A stretch of DNA of 8,110 nt from Mariprofundus sp. (GTDB lineage Bacteria; Pseudomonadota; Zetaproteobacteria; Mariprofundales; Mariprofundaceae): positions 1 to 8,110 of the forward strand of contig JAUZQI010000135.1 of assembly GCA_030951095.1 (NCBI GenBank), read 5' to 3'. The notes under the pieces were generated by a model. That model did no database searches. It was not told where the DNA came from and saw only the letters and a list, made by a program, of their open reading frames with translations. A program made the position numbers and the translations under genes. Shown in pieces: positions 5,020 to 8,110 of this stretch (positions are counted from its first letter, which is position 1; every line of letters begins with the position of its first letter).

Positions 5020-6669
5020 TCAGCTGTTCTCCGCTTCCGGCGGAGGTATCTGATCGATCACCAGCTTGTATTCAATGGCATCATTCAGGGCTCGATAGGT
5101 TGCTTCCAGCACATCGGTTGAGACACCAACTGTATTCCATTTCCGTAACCCGTCCGATGATTCAATTAGCACGCGCACAGCCGCTTCGGTTGCCTCTCGG
5201 GTAGTCAGCACGCGCACTTTGAAGTCGGTAAGGAACATGGTTTCAAGTCCAGGGTAAGCATCCACTAGCGCGGCTCTGAGTGCTTTATCCATAGCATTGA
5301 CCGGGCCATTACCGAGGGCTGCGGCATGTTTTAATTTACCGCCGACGCGCACCTGAACGGTTGCTTCGGATTCGGGCGACTCTTCATGGCCGCGTTTTTC
5401 ATCAAACACACGGAAACGCACCAGTTCAAAATGGCGTTTGAATCGTTGCATCGAACGACGCAGTAATAGTTGAAATGATGCGTCAGCACCCTCGAAAGCA
5501 TAACCATTGGCTTCCAGTTCCTTGATGTGCCGCAGGGCATTGGCCAACATTGGGTCGTGGGGATCAATGTCCGCATTCGGCTCCAGTTGCTGTAATTTAC
5601 TCAGGATGTTGCTGCGGCCAGCCTGATCGGAGACCAGAATGCGTTGGCCATTGCCAACCAGCGCAGGATCAATGTGTTCGTAGAGGTTGCTCTGCTTGCG
5701 AATGGCAGAGACATGGATGCCGCCTTTATGGGCGAAGGCATTCTGGCCGACGAATGGCTGATGCTGCCATGGCAGCCGGTTGGCCATCTCGTTAACGAAT
5801 TGTGACAATGACGAAAGCCGGGTCAGTTGCCGTTCGGAGATGCCGCAATCCACATCTGCTTTCAGTTGTAAAATCGGGATGATGGAAATCAGGTTGGCAT
5901 TACCACAACGCTCACCCACGCCATTGATGGTTCCCTGCACCTGCTGCACACCGGCACGTACAGCCGCCACTGAATTGGCCACGCTCATTTCGCAATCGTT
6001 ATGAGCATGGATGCCGAGAGTTTGTCCCGGCAGATGTTGTTTTACCTGTGTAACCACATCAAAAATGGGAAACGGGATAGAACCGCCGTTGGTATCGCAT
6101 AAAACAAGCGTATCTGCACCGCCCTTGGCAGCCGCCTCCAATACTTGTAGTGCATAGGTTTCATTGGCATCAAAACCATCAAAGAAGTGCTCGGCGTCAA
6201 AAAATACGGTATCAAAATGTTGTTTCAAATAAGACACTGACTCGCGCACCAGAGCCAGGTTCTCGTCCAGTGTAATGCTTAGTGCCGTGGTGACATGCAC
6301 ATCCCAGCTTTTGCCGAAAATACAGACGGCGTCCGCACCGCTTTCGATCAAGCGGTTCAGGCCACGATCTTTGCTTACAGCATGGCCTGGACGGGCAGTG
6401 GAGCCGAAAGCCACCAGTTTGCTTCGGCCCCAGTTGCGATCACGCATTTGTTCAAAAAAGAGATCATCTTTGGGGCTGGCACCGGGCCAGCCGCCCTCAA
6501 TCCAGTCGATGCCAAAATCTGCCAGTCGTTCGGCAATGCGTATTTTATCTTTAACAGAAAAACTGATACCGGCGGTTTGTGCGCCATCGCGCAGGGTTGT
6601 ATCGAACAGTTCCACACGTTCAGGGGGATGGGGAGGGAAGGACGGGCTGAGCATGGTTGGATGTGTCAT
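5020..6669 (-). CDS. cimA: (R)-Citramalate synthase
   Basis: This 549-residue enzyme of the isopropylmalate/homocitrate synthase superfamily condenses pyruvate with acetyl-CoA to (R)-citramalate, the first step of threonine-independent isoleucine synthesis in the cytoplasm. The TIM-barrel opens with VELFDTTLRDGAQ (about 19-31, metal-binding Asp and catalytic Arg27). It continues with FDAEHFFDGF, LCDTNGG, HAHND (His221 and His223 as metal ligands) and NGVGERCGNAN (249-259). The region from about residue 390 to the end fits the LeuA-type regulatory/dimer domain. Length and the FDAEHFFDG signature favour the long CimA group over LeuA, though annotators sometimes call this group '2-isopropylmalate synthase-like'. 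The ATG at 6669 has no clear ribosome site, and a second ATG five codons later is possible. Feedback control by isoleucine is known for the family and only inferred here. It is divergent from the MDR gene. Confidence 0.92.
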   Translation of the reverse strand: MTHPTMLSPSFPPHPPERVELFDTTLRDGAQTAGISFSVKDKIRIAERLADFGIDWIEGGWPGASPKDDLFFEQMRDRNWGRSKLVAFGSTARPGHAVSKDRGLNRLIESGADAVCIFGKSWDVHVTTALSITLDENLALVRESVSYLKQHFDTVFFDAEHFFDGFDANETYALQVLEAAAKGGADTLVLCDTNGGSIPFPIFDVVTQVKQHLPGQTLGIHAHNDCEMSVANSVAAVRAGVQQVQGTINGVGERCGNANLISIIPILQLKADVDCGISERQLTRLSSLSQFVNEMANRLPWQHQPFVGQNAFAHKGGIHVSAIRKQSNLYEHIDPALVGNGQRILVSDQAGRSNILSKLQQLEPNADIDPHDPMLANALRHIKELEANGYAFEGADASFQLLLRRSMQRFKRHFELVRFRVFDEKRGHEESPESEATVQVRVGGKLKHAAALGNGPVNAMDKALRAALVDAYPGLETMFLTDFKVRVLTTREATEAAVRVLIESSDGLRKWNTVGVSTDVLEATYRALNDAIEYKLVIDQIPPPEAENS

Positions 6670-6681
6670 AGATGAATCGGC

Positions 6682-6710
6682 ATTTTACGCAAGGTGAATA
6701 AAAATGACAC
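6682..6710 (-). promoter_or_regulatory. Candidate cimA promoter
   Basis: On the minus strand GTGTCA (6710-6705, four of six matches to TTGACA) is separated by 17 bases from TAAAAT (6687-6682, five of six matches to TATAAT). Transcription would start near 6675, only about six bases before the annotated cimA ATG. The leader would then be almost absent, or the second ATG at 6654 would be used. This is consensus matching only. Confidence 0.4.
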
Positions 6711-6762
6711 TGGTTTCCTTATTCGCTGTCCTTACTATCCACTTTGTGCTGAAATCCGAAGT

Positions 6763-6766
6763 TATG
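6763..6766. repeat. Left target-site duplication TATG of element copy 3
   Basis: TATG precedes the residual GAGC end and is repeated at 6822-6825 just after the right inverted repeat. The three duplications in this window (TTAC, CATG, TATG) share a pyrimidine-W-W-C/G pattern, which may reflect weak target preference. Confidence 0.7.
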
Positions 6767-6821
6767 GAGCTACGCCGAAATGGGGAGGCAGATTGCCGCT
6801 CACGACTTTTGCAAGTGGCTC
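6767..6821. mobile_element. MITE-like element, copy 3 (55 bp, internally deleted)
   Basis: The right-hand 51 bases (6771-6821) align with the right end of copy 1 at 43 positions, and all eight differences are transitions. They end in the complete inverted repeat CTTTTGCAAGTGGCTC. On the left only GAGC remains of the other inverted repeat, joined directly to the right-hand part. TATG flanks the remnant on both sides (6763-6766 and 6822-6825), so the whole element once inserted here and later lost about 105 internal bases, or the short form itself moved. It sits 29 bases before the MDR start codon and 16 bases before its ribosome site. It is in the same orientation as the other two copies. Confidence 0.82.
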
Positions 6822-6837
6822 TATGGCTTAGCGGTTC

Positions 6838-6843
6838 AGGGAG
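6838..6843 (+). promoter_or_regulatory. Ribosome binding site for the MDR gene
   Basis: AGGGAG lies seven bases before the ATG at 6851. It decides in favour of this start rather than the longer open frame that begins at 6704. Confidence 0.75.
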
Positions 6844-6850
6844 CAGACAG

Positions 6851-7882
6851 ATGCGTGCTATTGTGATGACAGAGCCGGGTTCTCCGGATGTATTAACGGC
6901 GCTTGATGTGGATAAACCGAGCTGTGCTGGTAACGAGGTACTGATTCGAATTATGGCAGCAGGCGTGAATCCGATAGATACCAAATTGCGTGCCAATGGT
7001 CTCTATTTTCCGGATGGCTTGCCTGCCATTCTCGGTTGCGATGGCAGTGGTGTGGTTGAACAGGCGGGGGCGGATGTGACCCGTTTCCAACCGGGCGATG
7101 CTGTGTATTACTGTTATGGCGGTCTGGGCCAGAAAGCGGGTAACTACGCCGAATATGTCGCTGTGCCGGAATCTTTTATTGCAGCCAAGCCGGATTGTAT
7201 TGATTTTATTGATGCAGCCGCTGCGCCACTTGTTTTGATTACGGCATGGGAAGCGCTGTTTGATCGGGCACGTATACAGGGAGGCCAGAAGGTATTCATT
7301 CATGCCGGTGCCGGCGGAGTTGGTCATGTTGCCATTCAACTGGCCAAACGGGCCGGCTGCGAAGTTGCCACATCAGTCAGTTCGGATGAAAAAGCCGAAG
7401 TGGTGACGACGCTGGGAGCAGATCTGGCCATCAACTATCGTCAACAGGATGTTACGGAAACATTGCTGAAATGGACTGATGGCATGGGTGTGGATGTGTC
7501 TTTTGATACTGTCGGTGGCGATGCCTTCCATCAACTGGTAGGCGCAACGCGCGTGTACGGCGATATCGTTACAATTTTGCAAGTGCCTGAAAATACCGAC
7601 TGGAAAACCATTCGCTTGCGCAATATCCGAGTGTCTCAGGAACTGATGCTGACGCCAATGGTGATGGGGATTACAGAAGCCGCAGAACATCACGTCGATA
7701 TTCTTGATCAATGCGCCCAGTTTTTTGATCAACAGCAATTGTCGATTTTTGTTTCCGATATTCTGCCGCTGGAACAGGCTGCAGAAGCACACCGGAGAAT
7801 TGAAGCAGGGGGCATGTGCGGAAAGCTGGTGCTCGACGTGGCACAATCAGGGGGAGACAACGATGCACGAACCGATGCATGA
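6851..7882 (+). CDS. Zinc-independent MDR-family NAD(P)H:quinone oxidoreductase-like protein
   Basis: This 343-residue medium-chain dehydrogenase/reductase is of the quinone oxidoreductase type. The N-terminal GroES-like domain includes GVNPIDTKLR, LPAILGCDGSGVVE and FQPGDAVYY. The cofactor domain has AGAGGVGHVAIQLAK (about 152-166), the Rossmann motif of NADPH-binding QOR proteins, then TLGADLAINY and FDTVGG. The zinc-ligand pattern of alcohol dehydrogenases (GHExxG) is absent, so no catalytic zinc is expected. It probably reduces quinones or other alpha,beta-unsaturated carbonyls in the cytoplasm; the exact substrate cannot be read from sequence. The ATG at 6851 matches family N-termini (MRAIVMTEPG) and has AGGGAG seven bases upstream. 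Its 3' end overlaps the next gene by 20 bases, suggesting co-transcription. A MITE remnant lies immediately upstream and could have altered its promoter region. Confidence 0.9.
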   Translation: MRAIVMTEPGSPDVLTALDVDKPSCAGNEVLIRIMAAGVNPIDTKLRANGLYFPDGLPAILGCDGSGVVEQAGADVTRFQPGDAVYYCYGGLGQKAGNYAEYVAVPESFIAAKPDCIDFIDAAAAPLVLITAWEALFDRARIQGGQKVFIHAGAGGVGHVAIQLAKRAGCEVATSVSSDEKAEVVTTLGADLAINYRQQDVTETLLKWTDGMGVDVSFDTVGGDAFHQLVGATRVYGDIVTILQVPENTDWKTIRLRNIRVSQELMLTPMVMGITEAAEHHVDILDQCAQFFDQQQLSIFVSDILPLEQAAEAHRRIEAGGMCGKLVLDVAQSGGDNDARTDA

Positions 7883-8110
7883 AGATACGGGACAGGATCA
7901 ACAGAAAATCGTGGCTGCGAAAAAAATCGCCACATTGGTCTATGCGCTGCAGGCAGTCTCGTTTCTGCTGACGGTGACATTTATTGCCGCCATTATTATC
8001 AATTATGTGAAAAAAGACGATGTGGCAGACACATGGGTAGCATCACATTTTCGCTGGCAGATCCGCACATTCTGGTTCGCCCTGCTGTGGGCCGGTTTTG
8101 GCGCTGTCCT
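7863..8110 (+). CDS. Small DUF4870-like membrane protein, N-terminal part (runs off the right edge)
   Basis: Eighty-two codons are visible from the ATG at 7863. A charged cytoplasmic N-terminus of about 21 residues precedes a membrane helix (about residues 22-48, rich in L, V, I, F). The loop YVKKDDVADTWVASHFRWQIRTFWF leads into a second helix. The 'K(R)DD(V)..TW..SHFRWQIRTFW' pattern is familiar from small conserved proteobacterial membrane proteins often annotated as DUF4870-like, whose function is unknown. GGGGGAG (7850-7856) lies six bases before the ATG, which supports this start despite a 20-base overlap with the MDR gene. A second ATG at 7875 is less well placed. The two genes are probably co-transcribed; a functional link is unproven. 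Confidence 0.8.
   Translation, partial: MHEPMHEDTGQDQQKIVAAKKIATLVYALQAVSFLLTVTFIAAIIINYVKKDDVADTWVASHFRWQIRTFWFALLWAGFGAV

Larger units (their letters stand above)
6670..6766. other. Divergent intergenic region between cimA and the MDR gene
   Basis: This region holds the cimA promoter candidate. An open frame reads rightwards from an ATG at 6704 into the MDR gene, but it crosses a repeat element and has no ribosome site at its start, so I treat it as non-coding. I found no convincing promoter for the MDR gene. TATG at 6763-6766 is the left target duplication of element copy 3. Confidence 0.5.

Noticed and set aside
6275..6697. Plus-strand open frames antisense to the start of cimA, including 6295-6675.
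   Set aside because: cimA is a clear, motif-complete gene; these are shadow frames on the opposite strand with no recognisable domains.
4288..6821. Spaced repeats as a CRISPR-like array.
   Set aside because: The copies are separated by whole genes, have inverted ends and target duplications, and no cas genes are present.
6704..6850. Open frame extending the MDR reductase upstream by 49 codons from an ATG at 6704.
   Set aside because: The extension runs through element copy 3, has no ribosome site at its start and no family similarity. The ATG at 6851 has AGGGAG and matches family N-termini.
7575..7585. TTTTGCAAGTG inside the MDR gene resembles the element's inverted repeat.
   Set aside because: It is 11 bases in normal coding sequence (ILQV), with no further similarity and no flanking duplication. 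Chance match.

Overview
This is a stretch of Gram-negative, probably betaproteobacterial chromosome with ordinary housekeeping genes. A Nitrosomonas-like ammonia oxidiser or a relative is possible, but that is inference from gene content and a base composition near 50% GC. The genes are intact except for the two cut by the window edges. No RNA gene, CRISPR array, prophage or transposase gene was seen, and no stretch longer than about 225 bases lacks a gene.

Layout. Bases 1-1863 (minus strand) carry a tightly packed minor-pilin operon, fimT-pilV-pilW-pilX, with pilX running off the left edge. Its genes overlap or nearly touch (ATGA, then TAATG, then a 2-base gap), which implies translational coupling. 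Head-to-head with it, on the plus strand, is mrcA (ponA), the bifunctional class A penicillin-binding protein PBP1a. The start codons of fimT and mrcA are the two arms of one 8-base palindrome, so the genes overlap at their 5' ends. Then, on the minus strand, come phhB (pterin-4a-carbinolamine dehydratase, TTG start) and cimA (citramalate synthase). On the plus strand follow a quinone-oxidoreductase-like MDR gene and, overlapping its end, the start of a small membrane protein.

The most interesting content is non-coding. Three copies of one short repeat sit in the three main intergenic gaps: 4288-4448 (161 bp), 4856-5014 (159 bp) and 6767-6821 (55 bp, internally deleted). The two full copies end in perfect 16-bp inverted repeats (GAGCCACTTGCAAAAG), and all three copies are flanked by a 4-bp direct repeat, different each time (TTAC, CATG, TATG). 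These are hallmarks of a non-autonomous transposable element (MITE). Two copies abut stop codons: one target duplication supplies the phhB stop codon, and another begins one base past the cimA stop. The third lies about 30 bases before the MDR start codon. phhB is bracketed by two same-orientation copies.

Functionally the genes fall into unrelated groups: type IV pilus priming (fimT/pilVWX), peptidoglycan synthesis (mrcA), pterin recycling (phhB), threonine-independent isoleucine synthesis (cimA) and an NAD(P)H-dependent reductase with a membrane protein. I see no dedicated new multi-gene system. The candidate for something undescribed is the MITE family and its placement at gene boundaries.
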